From a virus, in IMG/VR virus record IMGVR_UViG_3300024358_000009, positions 124,001 to 188,000 of that record: a DNA stretch of 64,000 bases. One strand, written 5' to 3'. The notes beneath the pieces are model-generated. The model did no database searches and was not told where the DNA came from. It worked only from the letters and a program-made list of their open reading frames with translations. This document shows, one piece after another, positions 38,822 through 46,913 of the stretch. Position 1 is the first letter of the stretch, and each line of letters starts with the position of its first letter. Made by a program: the position numbers and the translations under genes.

Positions 38822-39040
38822 ATGTTCAAGTTTCTTAAGAATATATTTGTAAAGTCTGAAGATCAAATCAATTTAGCTATATTAAAAACAAAGTTGCAAG
38901 ATCTAGAAATAGATAACAAGGATTTTGAAATAGTAAATAATAACTTAAAAGATGAAAATAAGGAACTTACTAATAGAATAAAAGAACTAAACATTAAGCT
39001 TGATTCAATTAAAATTATATTGGATTCTATTAACAAATAA
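38822..39040 (+). CDS. Coiled-coil small protein
   Basis: A 72-residue protein (starts MFKFLKNIFV) with a long heptad-patterned helix. Its start resembles that of the coiled-coil protein at 18514 (MFKFVEKLFG), hinting at a common origin. AAGGAGG site. Confidence 0.6.
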   Translation: MFKFLKNIFVKSEDQINLAILKTKLQDLEIDNKDFEIVNNNLKDENKELTNRIKELNIKLDSIKIILDSINK

Positions 39041-39044
39041 TTAT

Positions 39045-39107
39045 GGGCGGTAGCAATTTACCGTGGTGGGATAAGTTGCGTGATCTTGTTGATCAAACCG
39101 CCCACCA
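39045..39107 (+). promoter_or_regulatory. Structured RNA leader 2, sister of leader 1
   Basis: Same outer stem GGGCGGT (39045-39051)/ACCGCCC (39097-39103) plus ACCA, an inner GCAA/TTGC stem, and TGATC-TTGTT-GATCA hairpin with the identical loop. Stem sequences differ from leader 1 by compensating changes, while loop and flanks (TTGTT; A-ACCGCCC-ACCA) are kept. It lies 15 bases before csrA. Confidence 0.65.
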
Positions 39108-39121
39108 AGATAGGAGATAAA

Positions 39122-39316
39122 ATGGAAACAGGGAATTTAGTTTTTACAAGAAATTTTGGAGAGTCTTTTACTATTTTCACTCCATCTGGAAACATAGTAA
39201 TAACACTTCTTGCAGATAAGATAAGCATAAATAAAGCAAAAGTAAAAATAAATGCTCCAAAAGATTTTAAAATTATGAGAAATGAAATTATCAATACAAC
39301 GAGGGATAAAAAATGA
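39122..39316 (+). CDS. csrA: CsrA-family RNA-binding regulator
   Basis: A 64-residue protein. LVFTRNFGESFTIF corresponds to the CsrA N-terminal strand (LILTRRVGE), and KVKINAPKDFKIMRNEI to the conserved INAPKEVxVHREEI end. CsrA dimers bind GGA in RNA hairpins and block or stabilise mRNAs. The start is the ATG after AGGAG (39122). The leader upstream contains GTGGGAT, a possible self-binding site. Overlaps DUF1501 by 4 bases, so the two are coupled. Confidence 0.8.
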   Translation: METGNLVFTRNFGESFTIFTPSGNIVITLLADKISINKAKVKINAPKDFKIMRNEIINTTRDKK

Positions 39317-40593
39317 ACAGGCGACACTTTTTACAGCATACAACAGAATTTGCTTCTCTTGCATTAGTATCTAATCTATATGCACAGCAAGAAACCATAA
39401 AGAAAAAGGGAAAAAGACTCATTGTGCTTTGGATGAGTGGTGGCCCAAGTCATATGGATTTATGGGATTTGAAGACAGGAGAATCAACTGGTGGAGACTT
39501 TAAACAGATCAAAACTTCTGCAAACGGAGTGCAGATTAGTGAGGTATTGCCAACAGTTGCTGAACAGTTCAAACACTTGGTGGCTATTAGATCTTTGGTT
39601 ACTAATGAAGGCAGTCATGAGCGTGGCACATTCTTAATGAATACGGCCAAGCAACCAAACCCAGTAGTGCAATATCCAGCTATGGGCGCAGTTGTATCTT
39701 CTATGATTGGCTCTAAAGAGTTGCCATTACCTAATTTTATTGGAATTGGTGGAACTGCACAACGCATTGGGCCAGGATTCCTTGGCGCAATGTACACTCC
39801 TTTTGTTGTGCAAAATCCTGGCGTTCCTCCAGAAAATATAAAGCCACCATCAGAAATTGGCAATGAAGAAGAGCGTCTTAGAAGAAGGCAGAGATTATTC
39901 TACGGAATAGAAGATGAGTTTGCTGCAAAGATAATGCCTCATGTAAAAGGTGCAAAAGACAGAGAAAGTTTAGGTAATGTCGCACAATCACATGCTTCTA
40001 TATATGGTAAAGCATTTGATCTAACTATTTCGCCACTTAGAACTGTATTTGAAATAAAGAACGAAAGCCAAGCGACTATAGATGCTTATGGCGGTAGGAT
40101 GAATCAGTTTGGCATGGGATGCCTTCTTGCAAGAAAATTAATTGAGAAGGGAGTTAGTTGTGTTCAAGTGGATCTCGGCGGATGGGATAATCATAATAAT
40201 ATCTTTTCTACTATTAGGAATGGTAATGGCCCTCGGCTTGATAAAGGTTTTGGAAACCTTGTAAAAGAACTAAACGATATTGGTCTTTGGAAAGATACTG
40301 TAGTTTTATGGATGGGCGAATTTGGTCGTACACCTAAGATTAATCAAAATGGTGGACGAGATCATTGGGCAAGATGTTGGTCTATAGTAGTAGGCGGAGG
40401 TTCCATTAAGGGTGGACAAGCTTATGGTTCTACTAGCAAAGATGGTTTAGACATTAAGGATAAGCCATGCTCAATAGGCGATGTATATGCTACTGTTTAT
40501 AAAGCTTTAGATATGGATCTATCTGCTCAAATTAGAGACAACATTGGACGACCCATGGCTATTACAGAAGGAAAACCTCTAGATATCTTTTAA
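39313..40593 (+). CDS. DUF1501 protein with Tat signal
   Basis: A 426-residue DUF1501 member, an alkaline-phosphatase-superfamily-like group of exported proteins typical of Planctomycetes. Seen: twin-arginine start NRRHFLQHTTEFASLALVSN, VLWMSGGPSHMDLWDLK, SHERGTFLMN, VDLGGWDNHNNI, MGEFGRTPKIN, GGRDHWARCWSIVVGGG, all hallmark blocks, and full length. Base composition looks less AT-rich than its neighbours, suggesting recent gain from a host. Exported by the host Tat system; role in infection unknown. Confidence 0.9.
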   Translation: MNRRHFLQHTTEFASLALVSNLYAQQETIKKKGKRLIVLWMSGGPSHMDLWDLKTGESTGGDFKQIKTSANGVQISEVLPTVAEQFKHLVAIRSLVTNEGSHERGTFLMNTAKQPNPVVQYPAMGAVVSSMIGSKELPLPNFIGIGGTAQRIGPGFLGAMYTPFVVQNPGVPPENIKPPSEIGNEEERLRRRQRLFYGIEDEFAAKIMPHVKGAKDRESLGNVAQSHASIYGKAFDLTISPLRTVFEIKNESQATIDAYGGRMNQFGMGCLLARKLIEKGVSCVQVDLGGWDNHNNIFSTIRNGNGPRLDKGFGNLVKELNDIGLWKDTVVLWMGEFGRTPKINQNGGRDHWARCWSIVVGGGSIKGGQAYGSTSKDGLDIKDKPCSIGDVYATVYKALDMDLSAQIRDNIGRPMAITEGKPLDIF

Positions 40594-40603
40594 AGGAACA
40601 ATC

Positions 40604-40768
40604 ATGCTTAAAAAAAATGCAAGGATGACAAAGTGTTTAGGGTGGTGCGATAAAGAATTTTTATCACAAAATCCAATTTATTATAGAATTTGCCCTAAGT
40701 GTAAAGATAGGTATAATAAAGCAGCAGAAATTAAATCAGTTGCTAAATATAAAAAAGAAAAAGATTAA
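40604..40768 (+). CDS. CLGWC zinc-finger microprotein 1
   Basis: A 54-residue protein: KCLGWCDKEFLSQNP and CPKCKDR. It shares this CLGWC..KxFxSxxP..R.CxKCK layout with the gene at 50010, defining a small paralogous family. Likely one zinc ion; function unknown. Confidence 0.65.
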   Translation: MLKKNARMTKCLGWCDKEFLSQNPIYYRICPKCKDRYNKAAEIKSVAKYKKEKD

Positions 40769-40846
40769 CTATCTTATCAAATGTTAAGATGTGTAATATT
40801 TTTATTTTTAAAATAGTCATAGCTGATATTGATAAAAAAAATAAAT

Positions 40847-40888
40847 CTGTTAATTTTTTGTCTTGGTTGTCGAATAAAAGAGTAGATG
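40847..40888 (+). promoter_or_regulatory. Two-box phage promoter
   Basis: CTGTTAATTT (40847-40856), 19-base gap, TCGAATAAA (40870-40878), AGAGTAG. Monocistronic with the terminator at 41172. The 80 bases upstream of it hold nothing visible. Confidence 0.55.
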
Positions 40889-40933
40889 GTTAGTGTGTTG
40901 CTAATCGTTGTTTTTTCTTTAGGAGGAAGTATC

Positions 40934-41161
40934 ATGTTGAGTTTTGTTATGGCTATTGCCATTGCTACGAGTTCTGAGACTTTGGATGGTATCAGGCTTC
41001 GTGGTGGTTCTTCTTGCTCTAATGGAAGTTGCGGTGTTGCTGCTGCTCCAGTAGTAGAAAAGAAGGCTGAAACTTCAACAAAGCAGGAAGTAGTTCAGAA
41101 CTCTTGTGGTTCTGGCGGATGCAGTTCAAGGCATCGTGCTTTTAAGCTTCGTTGTCGTTAA
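40934..41161 (+). CDS. Small exported Cys/Ser-rich protein
   Basis: A 75-residue protein with a signal-like start (MLSFVMAIAIATSS) and CSNGSCG and CGSGGCSS blocks that could form disulfides. Strong AGGAGG site, own promoter and terminator, and richer codon use: signs of high expression as a separate unit. Function unknown. Confidence 0.65.
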   Translation: MLSFVMAIAIATSSETLDGIRLRGGSSCSNGSCGVAAAPVVEKKAETSTKQEVVQNSCGSGGCSSRHRAFKLRCR

Positions 41162-41171
41162 TAAATGCAAG

Positions 41172-41200
41172 AAGGGGGCGAAAGCCCCCTTTAAGCTTTT
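41172..41200 (+). terminator. Rho-independent terminator
   Basis: AAGGGGGC (41172-41179), GAAA loop, GCCCCCTT (41184-41191), then T-rich sequence. Ends the unit of the exported Cys-rich protein. Confidence 0.85.
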
Positions 41201-41211
41201 AAGGAGCTATA

Positions 41212-41466
41212 ATGAACTGCAAAACATGCAATGAAGAAATTCCAGACTATATTTACTTAGAAGAAAGTACCATAGAATGGCAATGTTTTGATTGTTCTTT
41301 AAAAGAAAATATGAAATGTGAAATATGCAATGAAATTTTAAATATAAATAAGATAGATAAGGCGAATAGTATATTAGGTGACAGTTGGATAGAAATGTGT
41401 GACAGTTGTGCGGAGGAATTTAATGAAGGTAGGGAGACTTACAATATTAGAAGAAGTAGAATCTAA
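41212..41466 (+). CDS. Multi-CxxC zinc-binding protein
   Basis: An 84-residue protein with CKTC, CFDC, CEIC and CDSC, enough for two zinc sites. LIM-like spacing but too short to call LIM. AAGGAG site. Confidence 0.7.
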   Translation: MNCKTCNEEIPDYIYLEESTIEWQCFDCSLKENMKCEICNEILNINKIDKANSILGDSWIEMCDSCAEEFNEGRETYNIRRSRI

Positions 41467-41773
41467 AAAAATGCCATCTGGACAGATTTGCAAGATGGTT
41501 AAAGTTTTATGTGATTGTGGAAAAGAAAAAATTATTTATTTAAACAACATAATGAATGGAAGAACTGTAAGTTGTGGATGTTACAAAAAAGACTCTGTTA
41601 TTAAACAAAACAAAGCTAATAAAGAAACTACAATATGGGTAGAATACAAAGACGAAATAATAACATTCGTTGAATTTTGTAAAAAAAATAATCTTGATTA
41701 CTTCTTTGCTAAGAATAGATATATTATGGGGTGGGATTTGGAAAGCATCATACAAATACCAAAACTGAAATAG
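41423..41773 (+). CDS. AP2/HNH-associated-like DNA-binding protein
   Basis: A 116-residue protein. RLTILEEVESKKM, CKMVKVLCDCGKEK and GRTVSCGCYKK follow the CxCG...SCGC pattern that precedes AP2 or HNH domains in phage homing proteins; the catalytic HNH part is absent. Start at the ATG of 41423 (GGAGG upstream). Confidence 0.6.
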   Translation: MKVGRLTILEEVESKKMPSGQICKMVKVLCDCGKEKIIYLNNIMNGRTVSCGCYKKDSVIKQNKANKETTIWVEYKDEIITFVEFCKKNNLDYFFAKNRYIMGWDLESIIQIPKLK

Positions 41774-41775
41774 CC

Positions 41776-42015
41776 ATGTCATATTTTTTTAATGTTTGGA
41801 TAGAATACATCGGTTGTGATAATGTAAAGAAAAGAAAGTTTTTAAAAAAAATTAATGATTATAATGATTGTTTACCATTATTATTAGAAAGCGAGTATAT
41901 AAAAGAATACCTTTTTATGCCAAAATGCATTGTTATATTAGAGGATACATTTGGAAATGACATGAGACTAAAACCATTGTTTGAAAATGATAAGTTTTTT
42001 CTTTTGTGTGAATAA
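41776..42015 (+). CDS. Hypothetical protein
   Basis: A 79-residue protein from the ATG at 41776 (MSYFFNVWIE). Its stop overlaps the next start (TAATG). Family unknown. Confidence 0.55.
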   Translation: MSYFFNVWIEYIGCDNVKKRKFLKKINDYNDCLPLLLESEYIKEYLFMPKCIVILEDTFGNDMRLKPLFENDKFFLLCE

Positions 42016-42443
42016 TGAAAAATGTTTTTTTCAAATTAAATAACGAAAAGTTTTATGTTATAGCTGGAGATACAGCTAAACGAGAAAAAGAAAAATTAAA
42101 GTGTTCTTGGAAAACATTGCTTAGTGTTTTATGTAAAGAAAATTTTCCAAATATAAAAAAGGTGACAGAAAAAACAGAAAATAATCATATTGTTACAATA
42201 CCATTTTTTGAGGAGTTAATTTTTTTTGTAATGACAATTATGTATAAAGATAAAAAAATTTTTGTCGTAACAGCAAATGAAAAGGTTAAAAAGTTTAAAT
42301 TAAAAAAATTTGGTAAGTGGATAGCGGAATTAGAATGTGGGCATACTTTTTTAATGGATAGCGGAGTAGATGATTACAGATTTATAAAAAGAATATTTTG
42401 TCCTACATGTATGGAGAATACCGATGGTTCAGTTTTTAAATGA
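42015..42443 (+). CDS. CGH...CxxC zinc-binding protein, paralogue of 33710
   Basis: A 142-residue protein. The end WIAELECGHTFLMDSG and FCPTCMEN aligns with the end of the protein at 33710-34099. The N-terminal part is diverged. Zinc binding likely. Confidence 0.65.
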   Translation: MKNVFFKLNNEKFYVIAGDTAKREKEKLKCSWKTLLSVLCKENFPNIKKVTEKTENNHIVTIPFFEELIFFVMTIMYKDKKIFVVTANEKVKKFKLKKFGKWIAELECGHTFLMDSGVDDYRFIKRIFCPTCMENTDGSVFK

Positions 42444-42999
42444 ATTAAAAACATTTATAGAAAACAAAAGCGATGAATGCAAACTAAAACCAGAATTAAA
42501 AATTACTGAATCAAAAATTTTGTTTATTACATCAAATAACTATTTAATATCAAAATATTTTTTAGATGTATGCGAAAAGTTTTTGAATAATAAGAATTTA
42601 ATAATTACTGAAAATAAAAAAACTTGTTTGAATTTGGAAAAATCATTAGAAGATATTGTTTCTATTATAAAAGAATCGTGTCATTATGGATTTGATCATG
42701 CAATATTATTGAATAATTATGATATTTTTTTTGATGATGAAACATGTATTAGTGTTGCAAAAGAATTAATTGATTATTCTAAAAATTCAAATGATAACTT
42801 AAAAATGATTATAATTTTGACAAACAGATCAAAAACTATAGAGCCGTTTTTAATGCACAGTCCAAATCATTTAAAAGTAAATCAAGCATGGTGTCTCGGT
42901 AAATATATTTGTAGGAAAATCGAAGAAAAGAGTATGGAGCAAATACTTTCTGAAACGATTAATGCAGTTAATGATACTCTTAATTGTAAATATTATTAA
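42424..42999 (+). CDS. Hypothetical protein
   Basis: A 191-residue alpha/beta protein (starts MVQFLNELKT). The strand-helix rhythm (ESKILFITSNNY, HAILLNNYDIFF, KMIIILTNRSKTI) resembles a P-loop-like fold without a Walker A. No family recognised. Confidence 0.65.
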   Translation: MVQFLNELKTFIENKSDECKLKPELKITESKILFITSNNYLISKYFLDVCEKFLNNKNLIITENKKTCLNLEKSLEDIVSIIKESCHYGFDHAILLNNYDIFFDDETCISVAKELIDYSKNSNDNLKMIIILTNRSKTIEPFLMHSPNHLKVNQAWCLGKYICRKIEEKSMEQILSETINAVNDTLNCKYY

Positions 43000-43056
43000 A
43001 GGCATTTCTATTGGTGTGTTTATTTATTTTATGATTAAATTTTTAAGGAGAGGAAT

Positions 43057-43473
43057 ATGAAGTCTCTAAGATCTGATCTACACAGCGAAATTAGTACAAC
43101 CAGCGGTTCTTTGGTTTTAATACCTCTAGAAAAATTTCAAGAACTAATAGGTTTTTCAGACGATGAAGATTTTGAAATTGTATCTGAAATAATTGATAAC
43201 GGCGGAGATATTATAAACATAAATCCATATGTAAATTTAGAGGTAAGAAAAAGATTTACTTTAAATGCAGACGGCACAAATGATACGGTTATTCAAATAG
43301 CACCAAAAAATGAATCTAAAGACTTTGTAAGACTTTTAAACAAGGATGAAGAGACATTAGAAGAATTTTCTTTGCGTAAGAAAAAAGAATTAAAAATGAA
43401 TACCGAAGAAATGATTAAGTCATTTACAGATATTAGAAACGAATACTTAGAAAAGATGGATATAAATGATTAA
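43057..43473 (+). CDS. Hypothetical protein
   Basis: A 138-residue acidic protein (starts MKSLRSDLHS) with an AGGAG site; coiled-coil end. Overlaps the next gene by 8 bases. Confidence 0.65.
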   Translation: MKSLRSDLHSEISTTSGSLVLIPLEKFQELIGFSDDEDFEIVSEIIDNGGDIININPYVNLEVRKRFTLNADGTNDTVIQIAPKNESKDFVRLLNKDEETLEEFSLRKKKELKMNTEEMIKSFTDIRNEYLEKMDIND

Positions 43474-44080
43474 CAAAGAAAAAATAATGCATAGAATAAA
43501 AAAAGGAAATGAATTAGCAGAATATGTAGCTAAGTATCTGAATCATAGATATGGATATAATTTTAAAAAAGTGGGATTACAAGAAGATAAAGAATCAATG
43601 ATTGATTATAGGTGTGATAAATATAATAAAACTGCTCAATTTAAATGTCGTGATAACCAATCTGACATAATTTATGAATGTTGGAAATTTATACCAAGAG
43701 AAAACAATCAATTTGAAAATGTTCCTGGTAGAGATGTAAGGACAAAAGCGGATTTTTATATTTGTTTAAATTCATCTAAGACAAAGATAATTGTTGCAGA
43801 AACGAGCAAGATTAAAGAAATAGCAAAAAATTCTATTAATGAAAAAACAATAGAAAGCGTTGCTAATATATACAAAGAGGCTAAATTAAAACCGACAAAA
43901 AGTAAATTTTTAAAATCAAATTCAAATTTGTCTGAGGTTTGTTTTAAGATAGATGAAGGAAAAGATACAAATGAATATGGAAAAATATTAATTTTTATAC
44001 CATTTGATTCAATAAAAGAAGCAAAAGTAATCGACTTAAAACCAAAAGAAAACATATTAGATGAACGGAGTTGGAACTAA
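43466..44080 (+). CDS. Possible restriction-endonuclease-fold protein
   Basis: A 204-residue protein. MIDYRCDKYNKTAQFKCR could be a D-(x)-QxK catalytic strand, with upstream ELAEYVAKYLNHRYG as the first helix, an order seen in PD-(D/E)xK nucleases. The later WKFIPRENN...GRDVRTKADFYIC supports a DNA-handling fold only loosely. A cytosine methyltransferase lies 5 kb away, not adjacent. Confidence 0.5.
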   Translation: MINKEKIMHRIKKGNELAEYVAKYLNHRYGYNFKKVGLQEDKESMIDYRCDKYNKTAQFKCRDNQSDIIYECWKFIPRENNQFENVPGRDVRTKADFYICLNSSKTKIIVAETSKIKEIAKNSINEKTIESVANIYKEAKLKPTKSKFLKSNSNLSEVCFKIDEGKDTNEYGKILIFIPFDSIKEAKVIDLKPKENILDERSWN

Positions 44081-45321
44081 TGCCATACTTTTCAATAGTA
44101 ACACCTACGAATAATGGACAATATTTGCCAAGACTGTCTAGGTCTTTAGCAAATCAAGCTTTTAAAGATTTTGAATGGGTAGTTTTACCAAATGGCAATG
44201 CTACTATTGATTTGGATTCTTTAAGTTTAAAACCAAGAATTATAAATTCATCCAAACCAGATTCAAAACTAATAGGTTTATTTAAAAAAGAAGCGTCAAT
44301 GGCTGGGAAAGGTCATGTTATTGTCGAAGTTGATCACGATGATGAATTAACTCCAGATTGTTTAGAAGAGTTGCATAAGTGTTTTAATGAATCTGAATCT
44401 ATAGATTTTGTTTACTCAAATTGTGCAGAGATAGACTTTAATGGAAAACCATTTGTTTATTCTGATGTATATGGATGGAGAAATAGACCATTTGAATATA
44501 ATGGAAAAAAACTTTTAGAATTGATTTCTTTTGAACCTTCAGCAGCTTGCTTTTCAAAAATATGGTTTGCACCAAATCATGTTAGAGCTTGGAAGAAATC
44601 TTTTTATGAGAAAATCGGTGGACATAATGAAAAAATGGATGTCTTAGATGATCATGACATTCTTTGCAGAACATATATACATGGAAATGTAAAACACTTG
44701 GATAAATGTCTTTATATATATTATAGGCATAAAGGAAATACATGTTATGGAGAGAAAAACGCTTTTATTCAAGAGGAAACACTAAATATACACGATAGAT
44801 ATATATATCAATTAGCAGAAAAATGGTCAGACTTAAACGGTCTTTTAAAAATAGATCTATGTGGCGGTTTTAATAGTCCTGCTGGATATAAATCTGTTGA
44901 TCTAGAAAACGGAAATATCGTACACGATTTAAATAATCCTTGGCCTTTTGAAGACAATTCTGTTGGTGTTATAAGGGCGCACGATGCATTAGAGCATTTA
45001 AAAAACCCAATCCATGTTATGAAAGAAGCTTATCGTTGCTTATCTCCTTTGGGATGGTTTTTAACACAAACTCCATCAACTGACGGAAGAGGAGCTTTTC
45101 AAGATCCAACTCATATAAGTTTTTGGAATAGTAATAGTTTTTGGTATTATACTAAAGCAGAAACCGCAAAATATATTGGAACACCAGTAAGATTTCAATT
45201 AAATAGAATTAAAAATTTCTTCCCAACAGAATGGCATAAAACTCACAACATCTTATATGTTAAAGCGGACTTATTAAAAATATCAAACGATATAAGAATA
45301 CCAGGAGAAATATCTATTTAG
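44080..45321 (+). CDS. Glycosyltransferase-methyltransferase fusion
   Basis: A 413-residue two-domain protein. Residues 1-230 are a GT2 transferase: SIVTPTNNGQYLPRLSRSL start, VEVDHDDELTPDCLEEL acidic site, MDVLDDHDILCRTY. Residues about 265-400 are a SAM methyltransferase: LKIDLCGGFNSPAGYKSVDL, FEDNSVGVIRAHDALEHL. It could add a sugar and methylate it. Starts within the preceding stop (TAATG), and I chose this Met over one three codons earlier. Confidence 0.8.
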   Translation: MPYFSIVTPTNNGQYLPRLSRSLANQAFKDFEWVVLPNGNATIDLDSLSLKPRIINSSKPDSKLIGLFKKEASMAGKGHVIVEVDHDDELTPDCLEELHKCFNESESIDFVYSNCAEIDFNGKPFVYSDVYGWRNRPFEYNGKKLLELISFEPSAACFSKIWFAPNHVRAWKKSFYEKIGGHNEKMDVLDDHDILCRTYIHGNVKHLDKCLYIYYRHKGNTCYGEKNAFIQEETLNIHDRYIYQLAEKWSDLNGLLKIDLCGGFNSPAGYKSVDLENGNIVHDLNNPWPFEDNSVGVIRAHDALEHLKNPIHVMKEAYRCLSPLGWFLTQTPSTDGRGAFQDPTHISFWNSNSFWYYTKAETAKYIGTPVRFQLNRIKNFFPTEWHKTHNILYVKADLLKISNDIRIPGEISI

Positions 45322-45757
45322 CAATTTTTAAAAATGCTTCTTGTTGTTCTTTCGGGCCAGCAAATTTAATTGAATTTGATCCATACTTCCTTATTAAAAC
45401 AAGCATGTGTTTGGCTATATAATTTATTACAGATTTTCCTAATTCTGAATCAGATGCATTTTCCCACACTTCTTGACCTAGCATGTGGGCAAAACCAAGA
45501 TCATTTTGTTTTGGTGCTGGATAAAACATTAAACCAAGATTATTGGGTCTAATGGTTTCATCGCCTGGCAAAATACCTAAAACCCAAGAACAAGACCACT
45601 TTCTACATATTTCCGGTCTTGTATCATAAATCATACAGCCTTTGTTTTGGTGATGACAATTTGTATATTCTGGCTTGTTTAGTTCTTGAACAATTAAAAT
45701 TGTGCAACAAACATCACAATCACTACAATGTCTATCAGCCAATGGTAAATTGATCAT
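45314..45757 (-). CDS. YkgJ-family cysteine-cluster protein
   Basis: A 147-residue protein of the zinc/iron-chelating YkgJ type: CSDCDVCCTILIV, then NCHHQNKGCMIYDTRPEICR and WSCSWV. All cluster Cys are present. Function is uncertain in the family. Convergent with the fusion gene (8-base overlap). Confidence 0.8.
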   Translation of the reverse strand: MINLPLADRHCSDCDVCCTILIVQELNKPEYTNCHHQNKGCMIYDTRPEICRKWSCSWVLGILPGDETIRPNNLGLMFYPAPKQNDLGFAHMLGQEVWENASDSELGKSVINYIAKHMLVLIRKYGSNSIKFAGPKEQQEAFLKIAK

Positions 45758-45760
45758 ATA

Positions 45761-46273
45761 TTATCCATGCCAAATTTTTTCTTCTGGACCCAAAAGTCTA
45801 GCCAAGGTAAACAAAAAATCACTCAATCTATTTATATATACAACTATTTTCTTTAGGTTTTGATGAACTTCCATTAATTTGACTAAATCAATTTCAACCC
45901 TTCTACATACTGCTCTTGCTAGATGAATTTCACAATGATTAAAAGGTATTATAAAGTTTTTCAATGGCTTTAAAAGCTTAGTCATGTCGTCAATTTTGCC
46001 TTCTATTTCTTTAATATGCTTGTCATCTATTCTTGCTTCGCCCGTAGCTATTTCAGCGCCTATATCAAATAAATGTTTTTGTATGTCTACAATAAAATCA
46101 TAAGCGTTTTGAATTTTTAATTCTAAAACATATTTTTGATTTACTAAACCTATTGAAGCGTTAAGTTCATCAACACTTCCTAACAATTGAATGTGTGGGT
46201 CAGTTTTTGGAACACGCCCAACTTTAGGCAAAAAGGTTGTTCCATCATCTCCTGTTTTAGTATAAATTTTCAT
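45761..46273 (-). CDS. PduO-type cob(I)alamin adenosyltransferase
   Basis: A 170-residue enzyme that transfers adenosyl from ATP to cob(I)alamin to make adenosylcobalamin. Signatures: KIYTKTGDDGTTFLP at the N-terminus (ATP site), LGSVDELNASIGLV, HLARAVCRRVEIDL with the catalytic Arg region, and VYINRLSDFLFTLARL. Full length and intact. Its product is the cofactor of the class II ribonucleotide reductase at 61155, so the phage supplies its own cofactor maturation. Confidence 0.92.
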   Translation of the reverse strand: MKIYTKTGDDGTTFLPKVGRVPKTDPHIQLLGSVDELNASIGLVNQKYVLELKIQNAYDFIVDIQKHLFDIGAEIATGEARIDDKHIKEIEGKIDDMTKLLKPLKNFIIPFNHCEIHLARAVCRRVEIDLVKLMEVHQNLKKIVVYINRLSDFLFTLARLLGPEEKIWHG

Positions 46274-46913
46274 TCTTGCTCCATTCCATTATTTTTAATT
46301 TTGATTCCATACCTATTTTTGTAAATGGAAAACCATGAAAACCAAATGGTTTATCAAAAAACTCAGGTCTTTTATGTTCGATAGAAAATTTAAAAGCTGT
46401 TTTAATGTCTGGGAATTTAAAACCATTATCTACTAATTCATTATATGATTGATTGCATATTTCTAAATCTTCATTGAATATAATTTGTTTATCTTTATAT
46501 TTATTAGATATAAACTCTAAAAGTTTTTTTGATCTTAAACTAAATCCGCCATTACCAACTTTATTTATGTATTCATCATTTTTCCAAGGTGCGCCTATAT
46601 AATCATATTCTAAGAATGAATCATCCCATGAGTTTGGATTTATTATAAATCCATCGTGTTGAATCACTAAAACATACTTAGTATTAATAAATTTATTCAA
46701 ATCTACTAAAATAAATTTACTATATTCTTCTTTGCTTTTTATTTTATTGACTTGTATATGTTTTATTTTGTTTGTTTTTACTTTTTGTTCATCAGATATA
46801 AAAATAGATTCTTTAAAATTAAAGAATTGCATACTATACAACATAGCTGCAATCGCTTTTTTATGATTAACGCAATCTACAGAACAAATAGTTATGTCTT
46901 CAAAAAAATTCAT
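46257..46913 (-). CDS. DUF5672-family glycosyltransferase
   Basis: A 218-residue GT-A protein with the DUF5672 pattern: YVLVIQHDGFIINPNSW, EYDYIGAPWKNDEYINKVGN, GGFSLRSKKLLEF, FNEDLEIC. QHDG holds the metal site. Acceptor unknown. Overlaps genes on both sides in the leftward operon. Confidence 0.82.
   Translation of the reverse strand: MNFFEDITICSVDCVNHKKAIAAMLYSMQFFNFKESIFISDEQKVKTNKIKHIQVNKIKSKEEYSKFILVDLNKFINTKYVLVIQHDGFIINPNSWDDSFLEYDYIGAPWKNDEYINKVGNGGFSLRSKKLLEFISNKYKDKQIIFNEDLEICNQSYNELVDNGFKFPDIKTAFKFSIEHKRPEFFDKPFGFHGFPFTKIGMESKLKIMEWSKNENLY

Noticed and set aside
43466-44080. Restriction partner of the DNA methyltransferase
   Set aside because: Catalytic motif is loose and the genes are 5 kb apart with unrelated neighbours, so a restriction-modification pair is not supported.
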